Source: Lachnospiraceae bacterium (GTDB lineage: Bacteria > Bacillota > Clostridia > Lachnospirales > Lachnospiraceae). From it: a stretch of 64,000 nucleotides of DNA. Positions within the stretch are counted from its first letter, which is position 1. Each line of letters starts with the position of its first letter. The notes beneath the pieces were generated by a model. It made no database searches. It had not been told where the DNA came from and saw nothing but the letters and a program-made list of their open reading frames with translations. Where the stretch lies: positions 1-64,000 of the forward strand of contig JAISSU010000003.1 of the NCBI GenBank assembly GCA_031272985.1, given 5' to 3'. Made by a program: the position numbers and the translations under genes. Below, piece by piece: positions 1 through 8,357 of the stretch.

Positions 1-35
1 TTGATGATCGCCTGCAACTCTTCCGTGAGATTCAT
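1..35 (-). CDS. 5' end of an unidentified CDS, cut by the window edge
   Basis: An ATG lies 3 nt beyond the stop codon of the TetR-family gene on the same strand. It opens a frame beginning MNLTEELQAII that runs off the window. A purine-rich GGGGATATAGGA stretch precedes it and could serve as ribosome binding site. Only eleven codons are visible, so no function can be assigned. The spacing suggests it is the next gene of the leftward operon. Confidence 0.4.
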   Translation of the reverse strand, partial: MNLTEELQAII

Positions 36-38
36 ATC

Positions 39-740
39 CTATATCCCCTTTATATGTTCATGTGCGTGTCGTGCTATTTCATCAAATATTTTATACAGTT
101 CAGGATAGTCAGTCAAGAGCCTTTGGGCTATCAGATGGCTTTCTTTTACATACCACCCTGCGTCATGCGAAAGTGGCAGAGCGTCCCTTCGGCAATAATT
201 GGTATTTCTGATTATGTAATCGGGTACGCTTTCTCCGATTGAGTCCGAAAACGGGCATATTACAAGCGCTCGTTCAATGCTGACCGGTATATATCCGTCG
301 CTTAGTATCCAGTGTTTTTCGGACTTGCTTAGGGCATTTTGTTCGTCATAGGGAACATTTCCCGTGGAAACGGCTTCCATGTATATGTCATTTAATAGCG
401 TATCCTGATAGAATTTTCTTAGGTGCTCTCTGTTCATCAGTTCATAATTCAGGCGCAGCAGCGTGGCGGCACGAAGCCTTTCGTCATCCGGGATTTCCGA
501 ATAGACTATAGCCTGCACTGCGCGCAAATGAGCGCGCACAAGCAGCATTGCTATATTTCTCTTGCTTCCGAAATGATAATTGGCAAGACTTAATGATACT
601 TCCGCCTCCTTTGCGATTTGGCGCATGCCGGTACTTTCATAACCCTGTTCAATAAAAAGTCGGGCGGCAGTTGAAATGATTCTTACTTTTCTTTTGTCTT
701 CTTTGTTTGTCTCAGTAATTTTTTCTTTTTCTCTTTTCAT
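39..740 (-). CDS. TetR/AcrR family transcriptional regulator
   Basis: A 233-residue one-component regulator. The N-terminal helix-turn-helix occupies roughly residues 19-65, with the family signature MRQIAKEAEVSLSLANYHFG at its recognition helix. The rest is a divergent ligand-binding and dimerisation domain, so the effector cannot be predicted. Its ATG directly follows the TAA of the MATE transporter gene, which implies translational coupling. A TetR repressor beside a drug/metabolite exporter usually controls that exporter. Here it also sits at the end of the ABC importer/phosphotriesterase operon and may sense the imported compound or a product. The family call is firm; the target is inferred. 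Confidence 0.9.
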   Translation of the reverse strand: MKREKEKITETNKEDKRKVRIISTAARLFIEQGYESTGMRQIAKEAEVSLSLANYHFGSKRNIAMLLVRAHLRAVQAIVYSEIPDDERLRAATLLRLNYELMNREHLRKFYQDTLLNDIYMEAVSTGNVPYDEQNALSKSEKHWILSDGYIPVSIERALVICPFSDSIGESVPDYIIRNTNYCRRDALPLSHDAGWYVKESHLIAQRLLTDYPELYKIFDEIARHAHEHIKGI

Positions 741-2120
741 TTAAATAACACTCTTTTCTTTCCATTTCCCTCGTTTGTAAAATATAATCGCCAATAATCC
801 GCCCATAACCCATGCGACACCCAAAGATATAAACACACTCTCACTGCGACCGATCGGATATTCGGCACTCCTTGTTATAAAGCTAAGAAAATAAGCTAAC
901 GGAACTCTTAAGATTACTGTTGTAATTATTGCTACCCATAAGGGCGTTATAGTATCACCGGCGCCTCTCATTATTCCAAGTAGGCTTTGAGAAACTGCCA
1001 TAGCAATATAACCCGGAGAAATGATCATCATACATCTGATACTTAAGGATATCAATTCATTAGTGCTCGTAAAAATGCCCATCAACTGATGCCCGAATAA
1101 TAATACTAATGCAGTGAAAATCGTTGTAATCCCAAGGACTAAAAATGTCCCCTGCCTTGCGCCCTTTTCCACTCTGTCGTATAATTTCGCTCCTGTATTT
1201 TGCCCTGAATAGGTGGTCATTGCCGTACCAAAAGAGAGATTCGGCAAAACTACGAAACCATCAACTCTCATTACTATTACATTAGCGGCAATAAACAACT
1301 CTCCGAAGCTATTTGTAAGGGATTGCACCACAATCATTGACAATGAAAATACTGCCTGAGTGATGCCGGTAGGCAACCCGAGCGAGGCTATTTTTTTCAC
1401 GTAAATGCCATTTGGCTTAAAATGAACGGGCTTAAGCCTAAAGAATTCTCTCTGTCGCATTATTTTAATCAGGCAAAGAAGGGCGGAAACACTTTGAGAT
1501 ATTACAGTTGCAATTGCGACACCCGTAACACCAAGACCGAGCGAGGCTACGAAATAAATATCCAAAATAATATTAAGAATGGTGCTGATTGACAAGAAAA
1601 TCAGCGGCGACGCGGAATCCCCCAGTCCTCTTAATACTTCACTGAGAATTGAAAAATAAGCTTGCCCGAAATTAATACAAAGGATAATCAGCAAATATGA
1701 TTGACACCAGTCGATAATTGTATCAGGAGTATTAAGAAGCACCAAAAAAGGTCTGACAGTAAAATAGGCTAAAACAGCTACGAATATTGCGCAGACTCCG
1801 GTACTTACAATACAATTTCCAATGGTGAGAGCCAGCCTTTCTTTGTCTCTTGCGCCCTGATATTGCGCCACCATAATGCTCGCTCCATTACTGATGCCCA
1901 CGAAAAGCACAATAAGCAAAAACATAACAGGTCCGGCACTGCCGACAGCTGCTAATGCCAAATCACCGACATATCTGCCGACTACTATGCTGTCCACGGT
2001 ATTATAAAGCTGTTGCGCGATATTTCCCAGAAACATCGGAAAGGCAAAAACGGCGATTTTACGCCACGGAGAACCCGTGGTCATATCTACGGGTGCCATT
2101 ATACTTTTAAAGCTTCGCAA
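741..2120 (-). CDS. MATE family efflux transporter
   Basis: A 459-residue polytopic membrane protein of the multidrug and toxic compound extrusion family, with about twelve hydrophobic segments and the typical early motif around FAFPMFLGNIAQQLYNTVDS. MATE proteins export cationic or amphipathic compounds by Na+ or H+ antiport. The start is TTG, chosen because GGAG lies 7 nt upstream; the next in-frame ATG lacks a site. It lies downstream of the two phosphotriesterase homologs and immediately before the TetR gene. It may export a toxic by-product or unused substrate of the pathway, but the substrate is not predictable from sequence. Confidence 0.9.
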   Translation of the reverse strand: MRSFKSIMAPVDMTTGSPWRKIAVFAFPMFLGNIAQQLYNTVDSIVVGRYVGDLALAAVGSAGPVMFLLIVLFVGISNGASIMVAQYQGARDKERLALTIGNCIVSTGVCAIFVAVLAYFTVRPFLVLLNTPDTIIDWCQSYLLIILCINFGQAYFSILSEVLRGLGDSASPLIFLSISTILNIILDIYFVASLGLGVTGVAIATVISQSVSALLCLIKIMRQREFFRLKPVHFKPNGIYVKKIASLGLPTGITQAVFSLSMIVVQSLTNSFGELFIAANVIVMRVDGFVVLPNLSFGTAMTTYSGQNTGAKLYDRVEKGARQGTFLVLGITTIFTALVLLFGHQLMGIFTSTNELISLSIRCMMIISPGYIAMAVSQSLLGIMRGAGDTITPLWVAIITTVILRVPLAYFLSFITRSAEYPIGRSESVFISLGVAWVMGGLLAIIFYKRGKWKEKSVI

Positions 2121-2152
2121 TAATTATCTCCATTCAGATTTAGTATTTATTG

Positions 2153-3253
2153 TCAATATGCCAATATTCTCTTCGGGTTTTCCACAGCCATCTGATAAAT
2201 TGCATTTTCTGAAACACCACCATATTCTATCAGAGCGGGGACAACGACATGGGTCAGACGTGTATATCCGAGCGCGCCTCCTCTTCTTAACATAGTCCTT
2301 CCGCACACATCATTTCCCAGAACCATTCTGTTCGCATAGCCGGCTTCAATAAGCTCATATAAACCGGCAATATAACCGAAATCCCCCATGCGTGCTCGTC
2401 CCATCATCTCAAAACCTAAAGGTCCGCACATCTCGTAGCAACACGTAATCCCCAAATCCATTAGCCGCCTGGCTGTCGTCGTATTTACTTTATATAATTC
2501 GGGATGATACATTAAATCCCTGAAAGAAGACGGTCTTTCCTCTAATGAGGTGTGAGATAATACCAATCTGTCCAAATCCATTCCTTCTTCTTTAAGGATC
2601 TTCAGAACCTTAAACCTGTCGCCCCCGCTCTTATAACAAGGATGAATATTCAGCGCAAGATTCGTGTCACGGCTTACCTGGCCGGCTGCGCGAAGCGCAT
2701 TTTCCTCCATTTGATTAAGATCATTTAAGGCAATCTTAAGACAACCCGGTTTACAATCCGAATTCTGCACTCCGTTTTCTATTTCATTCATCATGTGCCT
2801 ATAATAGAAGTCAATATCCTTATCCCTAAATTCTAATGGCCATGAGTCCCAAGTATAAAAGCCGGTTGAGACAATAATATTAACCTTGCTTCTTTCACTG
2901 ATTCGCTTAATCATTGCGGTATCCAATTGAATACCGGGCACGCTTACTTCCAGAATAGAGTCCCAGCCTATATCTTTAAAATCCTCACATTCGCCCACCA
3001 TGGCATCTTCATCGTCCTGAATCAATGCATCCCAAGCCATAATGGAATTTTTAATCAACAGACCGACATTTTGGAGACTGACCTTTTCATCGGCTTCAAT
3101 GGGTAATAAATCAAGCTGACTTTTAGGGATCCCCTCTCTTAATCGGTGTGCTAATACAGCACCCTGAAATGTAACATGCTCATGCATTGAGGTAAGTCCG
3201 AGTTGATTTTCCGAAATAGGACCCGTTACGGTCATTATTTTTTTTGCTGCCAT
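2153..3253 (-). CDS. Phosphotriesterase-family metal-dependent hydrolase (intact active site)
   Basis: A 366-residue amidohydrolase-fold protein of the phosphotriesterase/PHP/lactonase group. The binuclear metal ligands of the family are all present: H24 and H26 (MHEH), K173 at the position of the bridging carbamylated lysine, H204, H234 and D315. It is therefore expected to be an active hydrolase of a lactone, ester or phosphoester. An AAGGAGAA site precedes the ATG. Its neighbour at 3305-4390 is a paralog that lost all of these residues. Both lie downstream of the Opp-type importer and may act on the imported compound. Active family: confident. Substrate: unknown. Confidence 0.88.
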   Translation of the reverse strand: MAAKKIMTVTGPISENQLGLTSMHEHVTFQGAVLAHRLREGIPKSQLDLLPIEADEKVSLQNVGLLIKNSIMAWDALIQDDEDAMVGECEDFKDIGWDSILEVSVPGIQLDTAMIKRISERSKVNIIVSTGFYTWDSWPLEFRDKDIDFYYRHMMNEIENGVQNSDCKPGCLKIALNDLNQMEENALRAAGQVSRDTNLALNIHPCYKSGGDRFKVLKILKEEGMDLDRLVLSHTSLEERPSSFRDLMYHPELYKVNTTTARRLMDLGITCCYEMCGPLGFEMMGRARMGDFGYIAGLYELIEAGYANRMVLGNDVCGRTMLRRGGALGYTRLTHVVVPALIEYGGVSENAIYQMAVENPKRILAY

Positions 3254-3269
3254 AATATTCTCCTTATTA

Positions 3270-3297
3270 AAGTCAGGTCAGGGGACACACCTGACTT
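3270..3297. repeat. Short palindromic intergenic repeat, copy 1
   Basis: Perfect 9-bp arms AAGTCAGGT and ACCTGACTT around the loop CAGGGGACAC, between the two phosphotriesterase genes. It shares the core GTCAGGG-n-ACA-n-CTGAC with hairpins at 9990-10008 and 52588-52608, and in degenerate form with 16858-16903. There is no U-tract, so it is not an obvious terminator. Confidence 0.6.
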
Positions 3298-3304
3298 CGC
3301 CTCG

Positions 3305-4390
3305 TTACACTGCCAGTATCCTTGCAGGGTTTTCGTAGAATATTTTTCTTATCGCATAATCGGAAACTCCTGCCGCATCGCGCAGCATCGGAAGTGTATA
3401 ATAAAGCATCCTTGCAAAGCCCTCGCCCCCGAAGTCATGCAGCATGATTTTTCCCCTACAAGCGTTTCCGGTAACAATCTGTTCGCAATACCCGGCGTCA
3501 ATAAGCAGAACAAAAGCGCTCATCAAAGCCCAGTCGCCTTCGTCGTAATCTCCGAGGAGTTCATACCCGCAGGTATTGGAACAAGAAATAGAAATGTTCA
3601 GACCGGCATCTAAGTATGTTTTTGCTTGGGTTAAATCCACCTTATAATCCTCCGGATTTTTTATGACGTGTGAATATGGAGGCTTATTAATCAGCGAAAC
3701 TCCTGCCACAATGACCTTGGAAAAATCCACCTTTTCCTCTTTTAAGAGATAAATAATCGGATTTGCAAACTCGCCTTTGCTGACCTCAAGACTGATTACG
3801 AGCGGTATTGAAAATTCTTTACAAACTGCCGCCGCGCCACTGAGCGCGTTTCGTTCATCAACACTTAATTCCGTAATCCCGATGTTAATGTTTCCGGGTT
3901 TTATAGTGCTTCTTCCGATACCGTTCGTGATTTCTTCTCGAAAGTAATTCATGAATGCGGATTTCGGACTGCCTTTAAGTTCGGTAGGTATTGACGTATT
4001 GTCATAAAAACCGGTAGAAGCAATGATATTAACTCCTGTTTCCTCGCTGATTCTTTTTAAGGCCTTCGGATTATTGGAAATGGAAGGAGTGCTTAAATCC
4101 AATATTGTCTTTCCGCCCGCGCGCTTATAATAGCCAAGTTCATGTATCAACATATCCACATCTGTCTGCATTAGCGCATCTTTGCTAAGAAACGTATTCC
4201 TGTGCAAAACACCGACGTTTGAAAGGCTTACTTTCTCATCCCATTTGACTTTGAAGTAATTGTCGGCAAATTGCAAAGCAGTTTCTTCGAATACATTGCT
4301 GAAATCACATAAAATGTAATCATTCATTGAGACTATTCCCAATTCATCGGGAGAGATTTCTCCCGTAACTGTAATTACTTTTTTAGGCAA
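3305..4390 (-). CDS. Phosphotriesterase-like pseudoenzyme, metal ligands lost
   Basis: A 361-residue paralog of the adjacent phosphotriesterase homolog, alignable over its whole length (shared DEKVSL, STGFY, KPG, NPARIL-type motifs). Every position that binds metal in the neighbour is changed: H24 to N23, H26 to Y25, K173 to N169, H204 to S200, H234 to G230, D315 to A310. Binuclear metal catalysis should be impossible. The reading frame is intact and well expressed-looking: a TTG start has AGGAGG 7 nt upstream, which I prefer over an ATG 33 nt further out that has no site. It could be a regulatory or structural partner of the active paralog, or a binding protein. Confidence 0.85.
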   Translation of the reverse strand: MPKKVITVTGEISPDELGIVSMNDYILCDFSNVFEETALQFADNYFKVKWDEKVSLSNVGVLHRNTFLSKDALMQTDVDMLIHELGYYKRAGGKTILDLSTPSISNNPKALKRISEETGVNIIASTGFYDNTSIPTELKGSPKSAFMNYFREEITNGIGRSTIKPGNINIGITELSVDERNALSGAAAVCKEFSIPLVISLEVSKGEFANPIIYLLKEEKVDFSKVIVAGVSLINKPPYSHVIKNPEDYKVDLTQAKTYLDAGLNISISCSNTCGYELLGDYDEGDWALMSAFVLLIDAGYCEQIVTGNACRGKIMLHDFGGEGFARMLYYTLPMLRDAAGVSDYAIRKIFYENPARILAV

Positions 4391-4453
4391 ATTGTCACCT
4401 CCTAAACAATCTTTCGATAACAAGTTTACTATATTTTTACTCTATTAATTAAG

Positions 4454-5434
4454 TTAGTTCAATATATCAAAATGACACGCGACCTTGTGTTTGTCAGTTA
4501 TTTTGCTTAATTCAGGTATTTCTTCTTCGCATTGCTTCTTCGCATATTTGCACCTTGGATGAAAAGCACATCCCGAAGGAAGTTCTACCGGATTAGGTAT
4601 ATTTCCTTCTATTACGTATAATCTGCGCTCATTTGTCCTTAATGTGGGGATGCAACCCAATAGTCCTATGGTATAGGGGTGTCTTGCGTCTTCAAAAAGC
4701 TCTTTGGTAGGCGCTTCTTCCACCATGCGCCCGGCATAGAAAACAGCTACCCTCTGTGTGAGCTCTGCAATTATGCCTAAGTCATGAGTAATCATTACGG
4801 TACTCATCTGAGTTTTTTCCTGAAGTCGGCGCAGCAAGTCTAATATCTGAGCCTGTATGGTAACATCTAAAGCCGTAGTTGGCTCGTCAGCCAATAATAT
4901 CTTCGGACTGCAGGCCAATGCCATAGCAATCATTACTCTTTGACGCAATCCGCCCGATAGTTGATGCGGATAACACCAAAGGCGACTTTTTGCGTCGGGC
5001 ATTTCTACTAATTTCAGGTATTCGAGGGCTTTGTTTTCCGCTTGTTTCGGCGTCAGTCCTTCATGAAGAATTATTGTTTCGGTTATTTGATTTCCTATCC
5101 GCATTACAGGATTAAGACTCGTCATCGGCTCCTGAAAAATCATGGTTATGTCTTTGCCGCGGATTTTCTGCAATCTTTTGGTGTCCATTTTAAGTATATC
5201 CTCTCCGTTAAAGAGGATTTCACCTTCTACTATTGCCGGAGGCGATTTTATCAGGCGCATTACACTCGAAAAAGTAACACTTTTACCGCACCCGGATTCA
5301 CCGACAACACCGAGAGATTCGCCCGCGTCCAAAGAAAGACTGATACCGTTTACAGCATGCACAGCCCTTTTATCCCTAACGGGAAATCTGACTTTTAGGT
5401 TTTTTAATTCGAGTAAGTGTCCCGTTTCGTTCAT
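4454..5434 (-). CDS. Opp/Dpp-type ABC transporter ATPase, OppD-like
   Basis: A 326-residue nucleotide-binding subunit. Visible motifs are Walker A GESGCGKS near residues 42-49, signature LSGGLRQR, Walker B ILLADEPTTALD, and the H-loop TMITHDLG. The C-terminal oligopeptide/dipeptide transporter extension is present, with FHPRCKYAKKQC. It pairs with the OppF-like subunit to power import through the two permeases of this operon. Gene order from the promoter is binding protein, OppB-, OppF-, OppC-, then OppD-like, followed by the two phosphotriesterase homologs. The import role is firm; such systems carry peptides, nickel chelates, glycosides and other solutes, so the substrate stays open. Confidence 0.92.
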   Translation of the reverse strand: MNETGHLLELKNLKVRFPVRDKRAVHAVNGISLSLDAGESLGVVGESGCGKSVTFSSVMRLIKSPPAIVEGEILFNGEDILKMDTKRLQKIRGKDITMIFQEPMTSLNPVMRIGNQITETIILHEGLTPKQAENKALEYLKLVEMPDAKSRLWCYPHQLSGGLRQRVMIAMALACSPKILLADEPTTALDVTIQAQILDLLRRLQEKTQMSTVMITHDLGIIAELTQRVAVFYAGRMVEEAPTKELFEDARHPYTIGLLGCIPTLRTNERRLYVIEGNIPNPVELPSGCAFHPRCKYAKKQCEEEIPELSKITDKHKVACHFDILN

Positions 5435-5454
5435 TAATAGCCTCCGTAATAATA

Positions 5455-6282
5455 CTATGCCTCAATTCCCCGCAGTTTCGGGTCGAGATAATCACGCAAA
5501 CCATCTCCCAGCATATTAAATCCGAGTATTGTAAGTGCTATGAATAGTCCTGAAAATCCTGTCGTCCATGGCGCCGAGAACATAAATTCTTTTCCTTCGT
5601 TAACAATCAGACCCCAGGAAGGTGTGGGCTGAGGTATACCCATGCCGAGAAATCCAAGCGAGGCTTCCGCCATAATAGATCCGCCCATTGCGAGTGATAC
5701 CACAACAAATATCTGAGGCAACGCATTCGGCAATACATGCCGCAGCATGGTGCGAAAGCGCCCGGAGCCCATTGATGTCGATGCCATAACATAAGTCCTC
5801 TCTCCGACATTTAAGGTAGCCCCTCGGGAGACCCTGTAAAATATCGGTATCAGAGGAATACCGACGGAAATACACATATTGCGTACCGAAGCGCCCAAAG
5901 CCATTCCGATTATCAATGAAAAGAGTATTGAAGGGAATGACATCATTATGTCAATAATACGTCCGAGGAAAAAGTCAAATTTCCCCTTAAAGAAGCCTGA
6001 CATGATTCCGAGCAGACTTCCTATTACGATTGCGAGAGCGACTGCGGCAATGGAAACTGTCAGTGAAATCCTCGCACCGTAAACGATTCTGCTGAAAACG
6101 TCGCGTCCATAAGGGTCGGTTCCGAATATATGCTCAGCACTGGGGGGTTTATTTTTATTCATGAAATCAAGTATGTCATAATCATACTTTGCGATAAATG
6201 GTGCAAAGATTGCGATTAGTATCATCAACATAATAATACTGCTGCCTATAATAACCGCTTTGTTTTTCAAGAATTCTCTCAT
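5455..6282 (-). CDS. Opp/Dpp-type ABC transporter permease, OppC-like
   Basis: A 275-residue inner-membrane permease with an N-terminal anchor helix (about residues 10-32) and the binding-protein-dependent transport domain. The DppC/OppC feature FGTDPYGRDVFSRIVYGARI is present near residues 53-72. The cytoplasmic EAA loop contains GSGRFRTMLRHVLPNALP. Its start overlaps the end of the OppF-like gene by 4 nt, indicating translational coupling. It forms the translocation pore together with the OppB-like subunit. Confidence 0.92.
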   Translation of the reverse strand: MREFLKNKAVIIGSSIIMLMILIAIFAPFIAKYDYDILDFMNKNKPPSAEHIFGTDPYGRDVFSRIVYGARISLTVSIAAVALAIVIGSLLGIMSGFFKGKFDFFLGRIIDIMMSFPSILFSLIIGMALGASVRNMCISVGIPLIPIFYRVSRGATLNVGERTYVMASTSMGSGRFRTMLRHVLPNALPQIFVVVSLAMGGSIMAEASLGFLGMGIPQPTPSWGLIVNEGKEFMFSAPWTTGFSGLFIALTILGFNMLGDGLRDYLDPKLRGIEA

Positions 6283-7331
6283 AAGCGATCACCTGCTTTC
6301 TCATATCCCTTTAGCTTTAATTCATCCGCATAGTGGCAGGCAACTAAGTGTCCGTTTCCCTTATCGGTTAGAACCGGAGCCAATGTCTCGCAGGGCTTTC
6401 TGGCATAGGGACAGCGGTCATGGAAAATGCAGCCGGAAGGCGGATTAAAGAGGCTCGGGACACTGCCTTGTAAGGTGACTGTCTTTGGTTTTGCGCCCGG
6501 GCTCGGATCAGGAACGGCAGCAAGCAAGGCATAAGTATAAGGGTGAAGTACATTATTAAACAGTTCTTCTTTATTTGCTAATTCTACGAGTCTACCGTAA
6601 TACATGACTCCGACGCGGTCAGAGACGAATTTCACTACGGCAAGATTATGAGAGATAAATAAATATGTAAGACCGAATTCATCCTTTAAATCCATTAACA
6701 GATTGAGGATTTGCGCCTGAATGGAGACATCAAGAGCGCTGACAGCCTCATCACAGACTACGAGTTTCGGGGACAAAGCGAGTGCTCTGGCGATACAAAG
6801 CCTCTGACGCTGCCCGCCTGATAATTGATGCGGATAGCGTTTCATTTGAGCAAAGGAAAGCCCCACCGCTTCAAAAAGCTCGCGAACTCTATTATGGCGT
6901 TCTTCTCTTGAACCAAAACCATGTATTTTCATCGGCTCGGTAACAATGGCCTCCAGCGTCATTCTGGGATTCAGCGAATCGAACGGATCCTGGAAGACTA
7001 CTTGCATATCACGCCGTAGCCTTCGAAGCTCATTAAACTTCATTTTATAGATATTATTGCCCTCATATAAAACCGAGCCTGCCGAGGGTTCTATAAGCCT
7101 TAAGGCTAATTTTGAAAGCGTGCTCTTTCCGCACCCACTCTCACCCACTAATCCAAAAGTCTCGCCGCGCATTATGTCAAAGCTCACATCGTCCACAGCG
7201 GTGAGTCTGGTTTTGGTGAAACCCTTACTGTTATTTACATAAAAAACCTTGCTGACGCCATTAAGCCTCAGAAGATAATCGCTTGTTGAATTAGGGTTAT
7301 TAACGGCTCCCTGCAACTTAAGTCTCCTCAC
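6279..7331 (-). CDS. Opp/Dpp-type ABC transporter ATPase, OppF-like
   Basis: A 350-residue ATPase with Walker A GESGCGKST near residue 59, signature LSGGQRQR, Walker B LVVCDEAVSALD and the C-terminal extension with FHDRCPYARKPC. The sequence DEAVSALD rather than DEPTSALD is normal for OppF/DppF subunits. It overlaps the upstream OppB-like gene by 14 nt and the downstream OppC-like gene by 4 nt. It is the second half of the heterodimeric ATPase motor of this importer. Confidence 0.92.
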   Translation of the reverse strand: MRRLKLQGAVNNPNSTSDYLLRLNGVSKVFYVNNSKGFTKTRLTAVDDVSFDIMRGETFGLVGESGCGKSTLSKLALRLIEPSAGSVLYEGNNIYKMKFNELRRLRRDMQVVFQDPFDSLNPRMTLEAIVTEPMKIHGFGSREERHNRVRELFEAVGLSFAQMKRYPHQLSGGQRQRLCIARALALSPKLVVCDEAVSALDVSIQAQILNLLMDLKDEFGLTYLFISHNLAVVKFVSDRVGVMYYGRLVELANKEELFNNVLHPYTYALLAAVPDPSPGAKPKTVTLQGSVPSLFNPPSGCIFHDRCPYARKPCETLAPVLTDKGNGHLVACHYADELKLKGYEKAGDRL

Positions 7332-8262
7332 CTGATACTCTTATTCTCGGATCTATAAGGCTATAAACCATATCGGTTAAAATGTTGATTAATATCATTA
7401 ATATAGCAATAAAAATCGTAGTCCCCTGTACGAGAGCATAATCGCGTACATTTATTGCGTCTACGAGTAATTTTCCCATTCCCATTCTGGTAAAAACCGT
7501 TTCAAGTACAATTGCACCGCCGAAAGCCGTACCGAGATTGTGTCCTACAATCGTGACAATCGGAATCAATGCATTTCCAAGAGCGTGTTTATAAAGGACA
7601 ATCCTCTCGGAAAGCCCCTTGGATCTGGCGGTTCTGATAAAATCCTCCGAAAAAATCTCCAGCATTGAAGAGCGCGTGGTGCGCATAAGCAATGTCATTG
7701 AGCCAATCACAACTGTCACCAAAGGTCCCAGCAGTGACTTCCAGTGTGCAACCCCGGGTTTATTGCTTAAAACCGGTATAATGTTAAGTTTACTTGATAG
7801 TATTACGAGTACCCATAAACCGATGAAAAAGGTAGGCATGGATGTCCCCGCAGTTGAAAAAGCTAAAATCGACACATCCTGCCATTTGTTTCTGTGAACA
7901 GCGGCGTAGGTTCCGAGAATCACGGCCAAAACGGAGCCGATTATGATACCGAGTATCGCCAATTCAGCCGTATATGGGAAATTTTCGGCTATTGCAGTCG
8001 TGACGGGTTTTCCCAGTGAAAAACTGTCCCCTAAATCCCCTTTTATTAGTTTTCCCAAGGCGATAATAAACTGAGTCGTAATCGGTTGATCCAAGCCGTT
8101 TACTCGATTATAAGTAGCTATTTGAAGGTCGGAAGCGTTCGGTCCGAGCATGTTCAAAGCAGGGTCGCCCGGAATCAAGCGAATCACAAAAAAAACTACG
8201 ACAAACACGCCGAGAACAGTCGGTATGGCTATTAACAAACGCTTAATAAAGTATTTGAGCAT
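7318..8262 (-). CDS. Opp/Dpp-type ABC transporter permease, OppB-like
   Basis: A 314-residue permease that begins MLKYFIKRLLIAIP, a typical OppB/DppB first helix, followed by five more hydrophobic segments and the EAA loop with RTARSKGLSERIVLYKHAL. I chose the ATG preceded by GGAG with a 9-nt gap. A TTG 15 nt upstream is itself part of that binding site and is unlikely. It is the first transport gene after the binding-protein gene, separated from it by a strong 12-bp hairpin. Confidence 0.9.
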   Translation of the reverse strand: MLKYFIKRLLIAIPTVLGVFVVVFFVIRLIPGDPALNMLGPNASDLQIATYNRVNGLDQPITTQFIIALGKLIKGDLGDSFSLGKPVTTAIAENFPYTAELAILGIIIGSVLAVILGTYAAVHRNKWQDVSILAFSTAGTSMPTFFIGLWVLVILSSKLNIIPVLSNKPGVAHWKSLLGPLVTVVIGSMTLLMRTTRSSMLEIFSEDFIRTARSKGLSERIVLYKHALGNALIPIVTIVGHNLGTAFGGAIVLETVFTRMGMGKLLVDAINVRDYALVQGTTIFIAILMILINILTDMVYSLIDPRIRVSGEET

Positions 8263-8298
8263 AAGGTATTGCTCCAATCATCAATATCGTAATATTAG

Positions 8299-8334
8299 AA
8301 TCCTCTCCGGCAATCACGGATACCGGAGAGGATT
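8299..8334 (-). other. mRNA hairpin between binding-protein and permease genes
   Basis: Perfect 12-bp stem AATCCTCTCCGG / CCGGAGAGGATT with a 12-nt loop. No U-run follows in the direction of transcription. It more likely protects the upstream binding-protein message, or attenuates read-through into the permeases, than fully terminates. Such hairpins after binding-protein genes are common in ABC operons because more binding protein than permease is needed. Confidence 0.65.
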
Positions 8335-8357
8335 GTAAGCTCGTTAATAAATTCCGG

